Source: Lantana camara
Taxonomy: Eukaryota > Streptophyta > Magnoliopsida > Lamiales > Verbenaceae
NCBI GenBank assembly: GCA_037501455.1
Contig: CM074865.1
Coordinates: 40,840,501 to 40,904,500 of the forward strand
Direction of reading: 5' to 3'
Length of the DNA: 64,000 nt
In this document: positions 1-10,599 of the stretch, in pieces
Layout: the number at the start of each line of letters is the position of its first letter
How positions within the stretch are numbered: position 1 is the stretch's first letter
Translations under genes and position numbers: made by a program
The notes under the pieces: generated by a model
The model's database searches: none
Told to the model about the DNA's origin: nothing
Seen by the model: only the letters and a program-made list of their open reading frames with translations

Positions 1-441
1 CTTTCTTCGTTTCAAATCCGACGCATCTTCCGGAATTCGAATCCGAATTTCCGAGCTCAAGTTATGCCTTCCGGAACACAAGGTGCGCTAAATCTCGTTA
101 GGCCCTTATGTCCCTAACACACAAAACAGTTCCAAAACCGTATCAAATGAACTCAAAAGCATGCAACGGGCCCAAAGACACACTCATATCACATATAAAT
201 CATACATAGCATATAGTCACGGAAATCGAAAATGAAAAGAGACACAAACGGAGCAAGGACGAAACAAATAAGGCAAATACGTACATGTAAGTCACATACG
301 GTTCAATCAAAAGTTATATAGTTCAATTAAATCACATGTAGAATATAATTAACATATAATTCACATAATTAAATAATTAAAAGCACACGTAGCACACTCG
401 TAAAGGTGTACCTGGAAAGGCCGGACGGGCGGGATGTTACA
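1..441 (-). mobile_element. LTR-1: edge of a Tekay-like LTR (window-truncated)
   Basis: Seen: the segment ends in gggatgttaca at 441, which read on the minus strand gives the TGTAACATCCCG start typical of the Tekay-like LTRs here (compare 61961 and 38121). The tract at about 15-110, around 'ccgagctcaagtta', recurs near 27890-27960 in LTR-3 and 58935-59010 in LTR-5. Only the first ~440 bp of the LTR lies in the window; the rest is left of base 1. It abuts the Copia-A leader, so it probably inserted there. The matching target duplication is outside the window. Confidence 0.7.
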
Positions 442-571
442 GTATTTTTCCTAAAAGTTACCGAAAAACGTTTTCGAAAATTTGACTGAAATTATTTTGG
501 ATCAAATATATTTAAATCGTGTTTTAAATTTTAGATTGTTGTTGGTTTTTGAACTGAAATACAAAACACAA

Positions 572-890
572 AATCGCGTTACGAAAACGCGAGCCTAGAC
601 GTGCTAAGGCGTAGCAAGCCTAGGCCCGCGTGCCCGTCTGCCCAGCAGTCCCGCAACCACGCGGGACTGCCTGTCGCTGCTGCTCGCCCGCGCCTAGGTG
701 CCCCCACACATCACCTCTTGCATCCGCGCGGGAGCCTCCCGTCGCTAGCCTGCCCGCCCGCCTAGGCGAGCGCGGGCGATGCGCGCGAGAAGGCGTTTGT
801 GTTGCGCGCGTGTGCCGGTAGGCTTGTTGCTGGCGTGCACATGCGTGCGGTCCGCCTGGGCTGGCGGGCGAGGCCTGGCCCTCGTTTCGC
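572..890 (+). other. GC-rich structured block in the Copia-A leader
   Basis: A sharply GC-rich island in otherwise AT-rich DNA, with several cctagg and gcccgcc motifs. It contains a perfect 10-bp stem-loop: arm 645-654 (gcagtcccgc), loop 655-660, arm 661-670 (gcgggactgc). The homologous block in Copia-C lies at 33843-34145 and has a stem-loop at the matching place with a partly different stem. This suggests RNA structure, not coding capacity. Confidence 0.6.
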
Positions 891-2043
891 ATCTTGATTT
901 TTATGTTTAGTCCAATCCAATCCCGATTTAATTTTTCTGAAAAATTTTATTTTATTTAAATTAAAAGTTATTTTTGAAATAATTGTTTAAATTGGGATTT
1001 TGAAAAATTAAGCAATTTAAATTTTGGGAAAATTTCAAACTTTATTTTATGAAAATATTGAAAGAATAAAATTATTAATTTTTAGAAATTAATTGGAATT
1101 TTATTAGTTTATAGTTTTTTGGGTTTTATCGAAAAGGCTCTGGAACAAGAATTGCATCCAAGTTGTGTTTTGAGTTATTAGAGCTTAAAGCGAGAATTTT
1201 AATTTATTGGTTAAATTTAAATTCTTGCAATTTATGCATGTTAGGTGATCATGGGTTTAGACTTATGTATGGTTTTAATTTATGCACATGGATGGTTTAA
1301 ATTGGGGTTGGAGTCCTATAGTTATGTTTTTCAATTGAGGTTTGAGCCTCACTTATGTGCGTACTATTATGTGATTTATTATGTGGCTTTCCATATTACT
1401 GTTTTGAGGCCGGGGTATGCCCCGTGTATTTGTCTAAGGCCAATATGAAGATTGAGCCTTATTACTTTTCAGTAAGTTTTCTTTTTTTTGAGAGTAGAAT
1501 AGGTGGTGAGGTTTTATTTTCATTTTGGAGACAATGCACCCATCGAGTAAGATGGAGCACATTCAAGTAACAAGGAGGCCATAAGTGAAGACCCCTCAAA
1601 ATGTTAGGGAGCGGAATCTCAATTGAAGATGTAATAGAGATAGGGCTCGTATTTTGTTACTGGTTTCCCTTATGTGATTTAAACTGTTTATATGGCATGT
1701 ATGTTAGAACTTGTGATTGTGGAGTGGCTGCCACATATCACGCATAAGATAGGTAGAACCTATGATCATCACATGTTAGTATCATGCTAGGACATGTTAT
1801 CTGCTAAGTGCTTGTGTGAAATGCATTTAAGTTGTACTTGCATTAATTAAGACTAATTAAAATTGGATAACATATATGCTGGTGAGGTCGAACCGGACAA
1901 CTCTCCGGTTGATTCGAAAATTCCCGTTAAATATTAAGCTAATTTCCAACAATAGGTGTTTAATTCGAGATGTAAATTTTGAATTAAATTCCTAGCATTC
2001 CATCAATAGGTTTTAAGTTTAGTAAGTGAAGCTAGTTATTGTC

Positions 2044-2777
2044 CGCGAGTCGTGGGATAGCTAGTGGAGCTTGTTAGTTCTTAGTTACCTAATTGATCAT
2101 TTTAAATGATCAATATTTCGTGGTCAATTTTGGCAAGGGCGATGTTCGCGAGTCGTGGGTCGTTCGAACTAAGTTTTGATCATGATCTTATGATTGATGG
2201 GTCTAGCTTAACGCCTAAGTAAATATGGATGTCGCACGAGTCGTGGGTCCATATTGAAAGATAGGTGATGCAAAAACAAGAGATAATGATTTTTGCCCAT
2301 CCGAACTATAGGCCATTTTGCAACTCACCCTCCAAACTATTTCGATCCCAATACCACCATCTAAACTATTAATTCGTGACAAACCACCATCTCAAAGCGG
2401 TTTGACTATTTTTCAGCAGTTTTGACTCAAAAATACCACACATTTAATATGGTGTGAGAACACCAAGGATAAATATATGGAAAAATAACAAAAAGAGACA
2501 GATTTACATGTGTTAAAACATTCAAAAGCGCTGAAAAAACAGTCAAAACCGCTGAAAAAATAGTCAAAACCGCTTTGGGATGGTGGTTTGTCACGAATTA
2601 ATAGTTTAGATGGTGGTATTGGGGTTGAAATAGTTTGGAGGGTGAATTGCAAAATGGCCTATAGTTCGGATGGACAAAAATCATTATCTCCAAAAACAAT
2701 TACTAACAGTTCTAAAGGTGTTAGAATTGGTAAGTCGTACCTACCTAGGGTTTTACTTAGAATGTCCGCGAGTCGTG
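2044..2777 (+). repeat. Four dispersed short hairpins (CRCGAGTCGTG) in the Copia-A leader
   Basis: Copies are at 2044-2054, 2147-2157, 2235-2245 and 2767-2777. Each is an 11-nt dyad, CACGA-G-TCGTG or the G:U-compatible CGCGA form, usually followed by GGT. Removing the 411-bp MITE and its 9-bp target duplication gives spacings of 103, 88 and 112 bp. Copia-C has the same four-copy pattern on the minus strand at 28997-32651. Confidence 0.8.
2280..2690. mobile_element. Mutator-type MITE (411 bp) with 9-bp target duplication
   Basis: The ends are gagataatgatttttg at 2280 and its near-exact reverse complement ending at 2690. The inverted repeats run about 140 bp each, so almost the whole element folds back on itself. 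It is flanked by a perfect 9-bp direct repeat, caaaaacaa, at 2271-2279 and 2691-2699. Long terminal inverted repeats with a 9-bp duplication are typical of Mutator-like elements, and the small size with no coding capacity makes it a MITE. It sits between hairpins 3 and 4 of the Copia-A leader, so it inserted after that leader existed. Transposition would need a transposase supplied in trans. Confidence 0.9.
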
Positions 2778-2944
2778 GGTTCGAGGTGAAATGCTTAGGA
2801 TCTTAGTACTAATTGGGAAACGTGTTCCTCTTAGATCTTTGGGAATTATAGATCTTTTAAAAATAGTGGGAGCTACATTAGATTAAAGACCTTATCTTTT
2901 GTATATCGTTATAATTCAGCATGCTCACTAGTTCTCTGTTTTAC

Positions 2945-2958
2945 CATTTAGGTCGTAG
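2945..2958 (+). promoter_or_regulatory. Candidate splice acceptor ahead of Copia-A gag
   Basis: The sequence 'ccatttag|gtcgtag|attc' gives acceptor AGs at 2950-2951 and 2957-2958. The same arrangement precedes gag in Copia-B (near 36530-36542) and in Copia-C on the minus strand (near 28819). The matching donor, GTAAGTTTCTAA, lies inside the LTR (8710 in the 3' LTR copy). This is inferred from sequence only. Confidence 0.45.
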
Positions 2959-2985
2959 ATTCTGTGATTCTCTATGTGTTTTGAA

Positions 2986-3735
2986 ATGGCAACCAAAAAC
3001 CCTCTTGTATCGATCCTCGAGTCAAACAAGTTGACTGGTCCTAACTATTCTGATTGGTTGAGGAATCTGAAAATCATTTTAGATTCTGAGAAGAGAACTT
3101 ATGTTCTCTTCGAAGGGGAGGCTAGTCCCGAAGGGGACACTCCCACTCGGGCCGAGCGGGACGCGATCCAGAAGTGGAAGGATGATAATCTCCAAGCCGG
3201 TTGCCTTATGTTGGCTAACATGTCTCCGGACTTGCAAGGGCAACATGAGGCCATGGAATTCGCTTGGAAGATTTACAACCACTTAGAGCAACTTTACCGC
3301 CCTCATAAACGTGTTACAAGGTATAACACTTCAAAGGAATTATTCCATTTGCGAATGAGGGAAGGTTCAAGTGTCCATGAATATGCACTCAAGTTTCTCG
3401 CCCTTACTGAGAAACTTGCTTCCATGGACATGCCACTGAAAGATGAGCTTTCAGTGGACTTGTTGCTAGCCTCGCTCCCACCATCATTCAACCCATTTGT
3501 CCTTAACTTCAATGTGAATCATGCTGGTGCTACTGTAGCTGAGCTGATTAGTCAGCTTGTGACTGCTGAAAGCACGATCAAGAAGGACAATAAGGTTTTG
3601 ATGGTGAATGCTCCATCTTCCTCTTCTGGGCCTTCTAAAGGTAAGGGCAAGAAAGCCCAAAAGAAGAAGAAGAAACCCCTTAGGCTCACTGGTGGCATTT
3701 CGAAGGGGAAGGCCCAAAAGAAGAAATGTGATTAG
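2986..3735 (+). pseudogene. gag: Copia-A gag (capsid/nucleocapsid), interrupted
   Basis: Gag packages the element RNA into cytoplasmic virus-like particles. I chose the ATG at 2986 over the one at 2974 because Copia-B and Copia-C start at the equivalent position (protein start MATKNPL or MTTKNPL). The body carries the copia gag region (PNYSDWLRNLK near the start, LLASLPPSFNPF near residue 160) and a lysine-rich tail. A TAG at 3733-3735 interrupts it. The same frame resumes at once with a CX2CX4HX4C zinc knuckle (about 3748-3789) that belongs to gag. The stop looks like a single point mutation. Confidence 0.88.
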
Positions 3736-4223
3736 AAAGAGGATGTTTGCTTCCATTGTGGCAAAGCGGGACATTGGAGGAGAAACTGCCCAGAGTACAA
3801 GGCTACTCTAAAGAAAGGTATGTTTCTCGTTGAAGTAAATCTTTCTATTAATTCTAGTTCTTGGGTACTTGATACCAGTTGTGGAGCTCATATCTGTAAT
3901 GATGTACAGATACTAAATGAAGTACAACAACTCAGAGAAGGAGAATGTGTCTTGAAGATCGACGATGGCTCAAATGTTGAAGCTCGAGCTTTAGGCATAA
4001 TTAGATTAGATTTAGGTAGTTTTGAGTTAGTTTTAAATAAAGTCCTTTATGTACCGCGCATTATTCATAATATAATTTCAGTTCCAATTTTAGATTGTGA
4101 AGGTTATGAAGCTTATATTAAGAATGGTAAATATTTTATCAAACGAAACAACTCTTCCGTTCACATCGGAAATCTAAGTAATGGACTTTATCTAACTCAA
4201 AATATCAATATTATGAATATATA
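3736..4223 (+). pseudogene. Copia-A zinc knuckle and aspartic protease, interrupted
   Basis: In frame with gag after the 3733 stop. First comes the nucleocapsid zinc knuckle, then from about 3820 the retroviral-type aspartic protease that cuts the polyprotein. The active-site region reads DTSCGAHIC where Copia-B has DTGCGSHIC, so the catalytic glycine of the D-T/S-G triad is replaced by serine, which should abolish activity. The frame stops at 4222-4224, just before the integrase zinc-binding region. The rest of the polyprotein continues in shifted frames. Confidence 0.82.
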
Positions 4224-5103
4224 ACGAGAAACTAAACGTAAGAGAGATGACAAGTTTCAGCTCCCTTATGGCACGCTAGATTAGGACACATTTCCAAGAA
4301 CAGAATTAGCAAGATAAACACTTTAGGATCGTTCTCTGAAAATGATCTCAAAGAGTTAACTTCTTGCGAATCCTGTCTCAGAGGAAAGATGTCCAAAGCT
4401 CCTTTTAAAGGAACTGTGGGACGTGCCACTAAGTCTTGGATTTGATCCATTCTGATGTTTGTGGACCGCTTAGTGTAAGCACAAGAAACATTCATTAGTA
4501 TTTCATAACCTTTACTGATGACTATAGTCGGTATGGTTATGTATACTTAACGAAGTATAAATCTGAAGCTTTTGAGAAATTCCTAGAATTTCAAAAGGAG
4601 GTTGAGAACCAAACTGGTCACAAGATCAAAGCACTTCGATCTGATCGAGGAGGCGAGTATCTTAGTGAAGAATTCCTTAGTCATCTCAAAGATAATGGGA
4701 TTATCTCTCAGTGGACTCCTCCGGGAACTCCTCAACTCAATGGAGTTTCTGAGAGAAGGAATCGAACTCTACTTGATATGGTTCGTTCCATGATGAGTTT
4801 CACTGACTTACCACCTTCTTTCTGGGGTTATGGCCTAGAAAGTGCAGCAAAGATTTTGAATCTAGTCCCCTCTAAGTCAGTCCCTAAAACGCCTTATGAA
4901 ATGTGGCATGGTAAAATCCCTAGTTATTCTTACTTAAGAATTTGGGGATGTCCTGCTTACGTGAAGAGGACAGTGGGAGATAAGTTAGAATCTCGTTCTA
5001 ACTTATGCTACTTTGTAGGTTATCCTAAGGAATCCATAGGATACTACTTCTATGATCAATCTGAACAAAAATTATTTGTTTCCAGAAATGCTACTTTTTC
5101 TTG
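4224..5103 (+). pseudogene. Copia-A integrase, frameshifted
   Basis: Integrase inserts element cDNA into the genome. Recognisable parts are the HHCC zinc-binding region (WHARLGH... CESC, about 4268-4380), the first catalytic block (HSDVCGP, about 4450-4470), the second (ALRSDRGGEYLS, about 4628-4665) and the PQLNGVSERRNR block (about 4731-4762). These lie in several frames with at least two frameshifts and an in-frame stop at 4497-4499. The C-terminal part (4778-5103) is open and ends early at a TGA in a T-rich run. Confidence 0.85.
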
Positions 5104-6401
5104 AGGAACCGTTCCTTAAAGAAAAGAAAGGCAAGATCATAGAATTAGAGGAAGTACAAAGTGACCCCACGCCACCCACTGAAGAAGCGCCCCTTTCTGA
5201 TCAACCACAACCAATCATGAATTTCGATACACACGTAAATCCTCCTCTAAGGCGTTCTGAACGCACTCCTAGACAGCCGGAGAGATGGTATGGATTCTTC
5301 CATGAGATCTCTCAAAAGGATAATGATCCTTTAATATATGAGGAGGCACTTTCAGATTCTGACTCTGAATAGTGGATAGAAGCCATGAAATCCAAAATGG
5401 ATTCCATGAACTCCAACCATGTTTGGACCTTGGTAGATTTGCCTGATGGGGTCAAACCCATAGGTTGCAAATGGATCTTTAAGAGAAAGCTTGGAGTTGA
5501 TGGAAGCATTGCAGCCTACAAAGCAAGACTGGTTGCAAAAGGATTCACTCAAAGACCTGGCGTGGACTTTGATGAAACCTTCTCACCAGTTGCAATGCAA
5601 AAGTCTATTCGGATCATGCTTGCCATTGCAGCATATTATGACTATGAGATATGGAAAATGGATGTGAAAACTGCCTTTCTCAATGGTGATATTGATAAAG
5701 ACATTTATATGGAGCAACCCATAGGTTTCACATTCAGTAGGAGTGAGCAAAAGGTTTGCAAACTCCAAAGATCAATCTATGGATTGAAACAGGCTTCTAG
5801 GAATTGGAGCATTCGATTTGATGAATCAGTCAAAGCGTTTGGCTTCATTCAAATTTCGAATGAATCATGTGTGTATAGAAAGGAATTGGAGACCTCAGTG
5901 CAATTCTTAGTACTTTATGTTGATGACATCCTTCTTATTGGGAATTCGAAGGAAGATATGAAAGTGACTAAGTTATGGTTATCGAACCAATTCGAGATAA
6001 AAGATCTTAGTGATGTGTCCTATATCCTTGAAATTAAAATCTATCGAGATAGATCTAGAAGGTTAATAGGACTGTCACAGTCGATGTACATTGATAAAGT
6101 ATTGAAGAGATTCAATATGGAGTCAGCAAAGGTTAAGAACCTTCTTATGAGTGTAGGAACATGTCTTTCTAAGAAGATGTGTCCTAAGACTAACCTTGAG
6201 AAGGAAAGAATGACTCATACACCTTATGCATCAACAATAGGTAGCATAATGTATGCAATGTTATGTACTCAACCGGATGTGGCTTATGTACTTAGTATAA
6301 CAAGTCGTTTCCAATCTGACCCTGGAGATGGTCACTGGGCTGCCGTGAAGAATATTCTTAAGTACTTGAAAAGTACTAAAGATTTATTCCTAGTTTATTG
6401 A
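5104..6401 (+). pseudogene. Copia-A reverse transcriptase (largely intact ORF)
   Basis: From 5385 a 338-residue open frame encodes the copia RT: WIFKRKLGVDG, the [12 protein letters not shown] block, MDVKTAFLNGDI, then the catalytic YVDD at 5916-5927 (about residue 178 of this segment). 5104-5384 encodes the low-complexity linker before RT in another frame, with a stop at 5370-5372. RT copies the element RNA into DNA inside the particle. The frame ends at a TGA (6399-6401) after LVY, where RNase H should continue. Confidence 0.9.
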
Positions 6402-6870
6402 GGTCAGGAAGATCTTACTATCGAAGGATACTGCGATGCAAGCTTTGCATCTGACTTAGATGATTTTAAGTCAATGTCAGGATATATTTTCTGCCTAAAC
6501 GACCACTGCAAATTCGACCACTGAGGCCGAATACTTAGCTGCAAATGATGCAGCTAAGGAAGGTGTTTGGATTAGAAAGTTCATTCAAGAGTTGAATGTT
6601 GTTCCTAGTATGAAAGACCCCATTACTATGTTTTGTGAAAACACTGGGGCGGTTGCTCCAACAAAAGAACCAAGATCTCACCAACGGACTAAACACATTA
6701 TGAGGTAGTATCACCTAATCCGTGATATTATCAAAAGAGGAGATGTGCAAATTGAGAGGGTCACATCAGCAGAGAACGTGGCAGATCTACTTACTAAACC
6801 CCATAGTCGAGAAGCTTTCGATGGTCATCTTAAGAAGATGGGACTTAGAGTAGCTTTAGAATGGCTTTGA
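6402..6870 (+). pseudogene. Copia-A RNase H, decayed
   Basis: After the 6399 stop the frame continues with GYCDASFASD, the first RNase H aspartate block. A deletion then joins a truncated FCLN block to a shifted TTEAEYLAA block near 6505-6535. The tail (VTSAENVADLLTKP, MGLRVALEWL) ends at TGA 6868-6870, the natural end of the polyprotein just before the purine tract. RNase H degrades the RNA template during reverse transcription. Several stops and a deletion make this copy non-functional. Confidence 0.82.
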
Positions 6871-6871
6871 C

Positions 6872-6886
6872 GGGCAAGTGGGAGAT
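6872..6886 (+). promoter_or_regulatory. Copia-A polypurine tract
   Basis: The purine-rich run gggcaagtgggagatt lies immediately before the TGTTAAGAATAGTG start of the 3' LTR. This is where plus-strand DNA synthesis is primed in LTR elements. Confidence 0.8.
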
Positions 6887-8034
6887 TGTTAAGAATAGTG
6901 CCCTAGAAAGCCGATTGTATATCCGCTTTGTACTTTTCCTTATTGTAATCACAAACAATCTTTGAATAAAATAACGAATTGAGGCAACACTTCTTTATAT
7001 GCTCTTGTTTGGTATGCGTTTACTTTAGCTGTACATGTATGAGAACTCCCCTAATCCTGATGACTTTAGGACTCTACCATTTAGGTGAAATGGTTCATGA
7101 AACGAGCCCTATCTCACATAAGTTATGATTAGTAAAATACTCCAAGCTGATGAGTCCTACAGATACTGGGAGTGTCAACCTGACTCCTTTAAGGCTTGCT
7201 TGTGGGATCACGCCCTTAAGAAGGACCACCTTGTTTCATGGAGGTACAAAGTGTATAGTTGATACGTGCGTGATACATGAGGGTGCTTACTTCCATAAGT
7301 AAGTTTACTGAGGTGCCCCGTGTGAGAAGATTCCTAAATTAGAAAGGAAGTTTCTATTTCAGGAAATGGAAACTTTCAGATTAGGAAATATCTCACGAAT
7401 CATTGATGTGATTAATTGATCCTTAGACTTGAGGTTCCATGTCGCTTTATGAGTTAACTCTGTAGTCTTAGGTATAAGCTTTAAAGGGTGTCACCTTAGA
7501 CAACTGATTCAAGGCTTATGCTGGGGCTGCACAAGTGACTCATGAAAGTGAATGAGAATAAAGAAAGGACCTACACTTGCATTTGCAAGGTGATCTCTTA
7601 TTGTGTAAGTCATTCATATGCCATATGGAGTCCTTGGCCAAGGCAGTAGATCAAGACATCAAGAAAATGGTGTCCAAGATTGAGATCAAATGGATATGAA
7701 ATGCAGTTAGCTTTAAGACCAGATTATTAGGGTTCTGATTATTCCCTTACCCTAGATCTTGGTTGAGAGATAGTATGTAGGAGGATTGTATCTCACATGA
7801 CTCAATGACTTAGAGGTTCTGTCGAATCGAGACATTCCAATTCAGCTAGGGGTTAAACACCTGTTGCTAGACTATGGTCGTTTAATCTGTGGACTGATTA
7901 ATTAATTAGTGAATTAATTAATTAGGGTCACTGCTAATTGAATTGAGAACCTGGAGGGTCACATACAACAACTTGGTTACATGAGTTAAGGCTTTGAAAT
8001 GATTAAACGAGTTAATGAAGCCAAAAGGATACCA

Positions 8035-8091
8035 CACGTGTGAATCACACGTGTGGGTCACGTGTCCTTTGGGACACATGTGTCACACGTG
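8035..8091 (+). promoter_or_regulatory. Cluster of four G-boxes (CACGTG) in the Copia-A LTR
   Basis: CACGTG occurs at 8035, 8048, 8059 and 8086, with an ACACATGTGT dyad between the third and fourth. G-boxes are the core sites of plant bZIP and bHLH factors, including those acting in abscisic-acid and light responses. The cluster lies about 340 bp upstream of the TATA box, a usual place for LTR enhancers. Copia-C has its own five-copy cluster at 35133-35238. Confidence 0.7.
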
Positions 8092-8420
8092 TATATATAT
8101 TTATGTGATTAAATAATTAATATATTAATTATTTAATAGACTTTGGTTTAATTTTGAATTAAAAATAAAGTCTTGTTTTGGAGAAAAATAATCTATTTAA
8201 TTAATTACGAATTAATTAATTAGATAAATAACTTATTTATTTATTAATAAATAAAGTATAATATTATCCAAAAGGGGTTTGGATATTTTAGCTCTCTTAA
8301 AAGTTGATTTGAATTAGAATTCAAAAGTCAAAGTTTGGAATTACTTGACGATCAAGTAATAAGAGAGAGTGACCAAATCATTAGTCCAATAGGACTAGGT
8401 TCGGCCGCCCCTCCCTTTCC

Positions 8421-8448
8421 TATATATAGGGGAGCTCGAGCTCCCCTT
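8421..8448 (+). promoter_or_regulatory. Copia-A TATA box fused to a 20-bp palindrome
   Basis: The TATA box (ctatatatag, 8421-8430) runs straight into a perfect 20-bp palindrome at 8429-8448 centred on agctcgagct. Transcription should start near 8450-8460. The Copia-C LTR has a TATA at the equivalent place without this palindrome, so the dyad is specific to this copy or subfamily. Confidence 0.65.
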
Positions 8449-9003
8449 AGAGGGTAATTGACAATTCTTTTGCTTCATGTGTTGAACACCATTCTTTCTC
8501 CAAGATCAAATAAACCCTAGGTTAAACCTAAACACCAACTAGAGAACTAGCATCCTTACTAGTTAGATTGTAATCAAGTTGGTGGACTATCTCTAGAGAG
8601 CTTCAAGTTAGAAGTTTTAACGATTCGAGCTTTACCAAGGAGAGGGGATCAAGCCGCGAGAAGAGTATTCTTGGGTGGCTTGAAACGCTTCAAGAAAGAT
8701 TATTGAAAAGTAAGTTTCTAATCTCTACGAATTTGGATTCATGATTGCGAGTTTCGATCCTTTTGTTGGAAAATTTTTAAATTTCCGCTGCTTTCTGATT
8801 CCTGTTTTCCAACTGTTTTTACATTCTAAAACATTTTCACACGTGATACTAGATATAGGAAAGTAAAAGTGTTAGGCCAAAGGCCAAAACAACCAAATTT
8901 TATTAATTAAGAATCCACTCCCGTTTCACGAACGATTTCGTAACAAACTAGCCTATCGAGAACCAACACATAAAGCAAACCTTCAAACAAAAAGGGAAAA
9001 CGT

Positions 9004-9250
9004 GCACAGGAGTAATACTCAGTGCCCTGAGGCTCCTTACCCACATCCCGATGATCATGCACAGGAGTAATACTTGGTATCCCGAGGCTTCTTACCCATA
9101 ATCACTGGGCCCCAAGCAAAGCAGAGTCAAACCTTCAAACAAGCGGGGAAATGTGCACAGGAGTAATACTCGGTGCCCCGAGGCTCCTTACCCACATCAC
9201 GATGATCAAGCACAGGAGTAATACTCGGTGCCCCGAGGCTCCTTACCGAT
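9004..9250 (-). repeat. Tandem hairpin repeat in LTR-2 (two 151-bp units)
   Basis: A 40-bp hairpin block occurs four times, starting at 9004, 9059, 9155 and 9210. Spacing is 55, 96 and 55, so the true unit is a 151-bp tandem duplication holding two hairpins. Each block carries ggag...ctcggtgccccgag...ctcc, with nested complementary arms. One diverged copy of this block lies in LTR-4 near 30415-30475. Confidence 0.75.
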
Positions 9251-10599
9251 AATCACCATGCCCCCAAGCAAAGCAGAGTCGGAAACATACCAGAATCCGA
9301 GGCATAACAAGGTCCAGGACCAAGTGCAAATCATATCCGGAGGCATATCAGACATCAAACATAGTTATATCAGTAATCATAACATAGGCATAACCATAGC
9401 ATATTCATAATTCTATCATATCAGATCCTAGTATAATTAGATTCTAGAACATAAATCGTATCAGGTGTATCCGTAGGGCTTATATTTACATACATATCGG
9501 CACATATCATTAGGGTTTAACTATAACCTAACCTCACCTGGTACCAAACAAAGCCGAACACAAAGCGAATGGTCCACCCCGGAACCAACACAACCACAAG
9601 TCACCACCCCGGGTGCACCTGTACCAACTGAGCACACAAAACACAACACAGAGCTCAGACTCAGACCCAGACTCAAACAACCACACAGAGACACACGACA
9701 ATGCTCATGAATGCACAAAACAAAATACATATGGTACACATTAGCAAAACAACGATTTATACTCATATACCATGCTTCATACGAAATTCACACATTATAA
9801 GGTCAAATGGGTCATGTACTTAACCAATTTTCCCAAGAAATCAAGCTATATCTTGCAACATTTCCCAAGAGATGAAATTAGTCAACGAAACATGTAACGA
9901 ATCTCATTCTATTCATGAAATGTAAACAAAGGATAGCGTAATCATTCAACCCTACAAAGTCCCATATAATTCATACAATGCATAACCAATTCATATTTAT
10001 ACGAATAAATCATTTCTTACTTCCAAGAGTGGCCAATTAATTCATACATAGCACGGTAAATTATTTCTAAGTTATCAAGAATAGCATACTGGTTTTCAAA
10101 GGACAAGGATCGGGTAAGTCAAAGCAAACAATTTCATATAATTCATACATCGTACAATAGACTCACTTAATCAAGTAATTAAACTTTACATTATAAAAGT
10201 TTCAAGTTTAATTATCTACGGCATATTACTCATTTCTACGTAGTTATGAATAACATATTTGATTATCAAGTAGCGAGGTTTAATTAATTCAAGTCATATA
10301 AATTTCATATTATTCAAAAATTACACTAACACCCCTTCAAAGTTAATCAAGTAGCATGAATTCAACAAACCGGGACTCAAATTGCAAACCAAAGCATCAA
10401 TTCATATCATAATTTATTTAGTACAAGATTTCATAGACATCGGGATATAATTCGATCGATAATTTAGGCATATGGCAATTAATTTACATTTAGAACAATT
10501 AAATCAAATATTCTCAATTATACAAATAAATTTTTAACAATTAAACCGAGCGATTGACGAACGGGAAGTGACGTTGGACTCACCACGATGAGGCGGACA

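Larger units (their letters stand above)
442..2985 (+). other. Copia-A untranslated leader
   Basis: About 2.5 kb of non-coding leader precedes gag. It contains a GC-rich block (about 572-890), AT-rich DNA, a stretch at 1230-1680 that matches the Copia-C leader at 33050-33520 in reverse, four copies of a short hairpin motif (2044-2777), the MITE at 2280-2690, and a splice-acceptor-like 'ccatttag' at 2945-2951. Small open frames in the GC-rich block are not conserved as protein in Copia-C, so I treat the region as non-coding RNA leader. Confidence 0.75.
442..8811 (+). mobile_element. Copia-A: Ty1/copia LTR retrotransposon, decayed, 5' LTR missing
   Basis: The order is leader (442-2985), gag, protease, integrase, reverse transcriptase, RNase H (to 6870), purine tract, 3' LTR (6887-8811). 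Integrase before RT defines Ty1/copia. The Tork-like lineage assignment is tentative. The 5' LTR and primer site are not in the window. The coding region has in-frame stops and frameshifts, so this copy is dead. Copia-B and Copia-C belong to the same family: their gag proteins share the N-terminal TKNPL and SNKLT motifs, and their leaders and LTRs align. The right end at about 8811 is abrupt and joins a truncated LTR-2. Confidence 0.9.
6887..8811 (+). mobile_element. Copia-A 3' LTR
   Basis: It starts TGTTAAGAATAGTGCCC, matching the LTR starts at 12380 and, in reverse, 36383. About 1.93 kb, close to the 1,977-bp Copia-C LTR. In order it holds a U3 region with a CACGTG cluster (8035-8091), a TATA box (8421-8430) overlapping a perfect 20-bp palindrome, leader sequence, and a GTAAGTTTCTAA donor-like site at 8710. 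It should end in CCAACA but ends in ccaac followed directly by LTR-2 sequence, so the last base or two were lost at that junction. Confidence 0.88.

Noticed and set aside
620..892. Overlapping open frames on both strands in the GC-rich leader of Copia-A
   Set aside because: No domain, low-complexity Arg/Pro/Ala composition, and not conserved as protein in the homologous Copia-C block. Composition explains the lack of stops.
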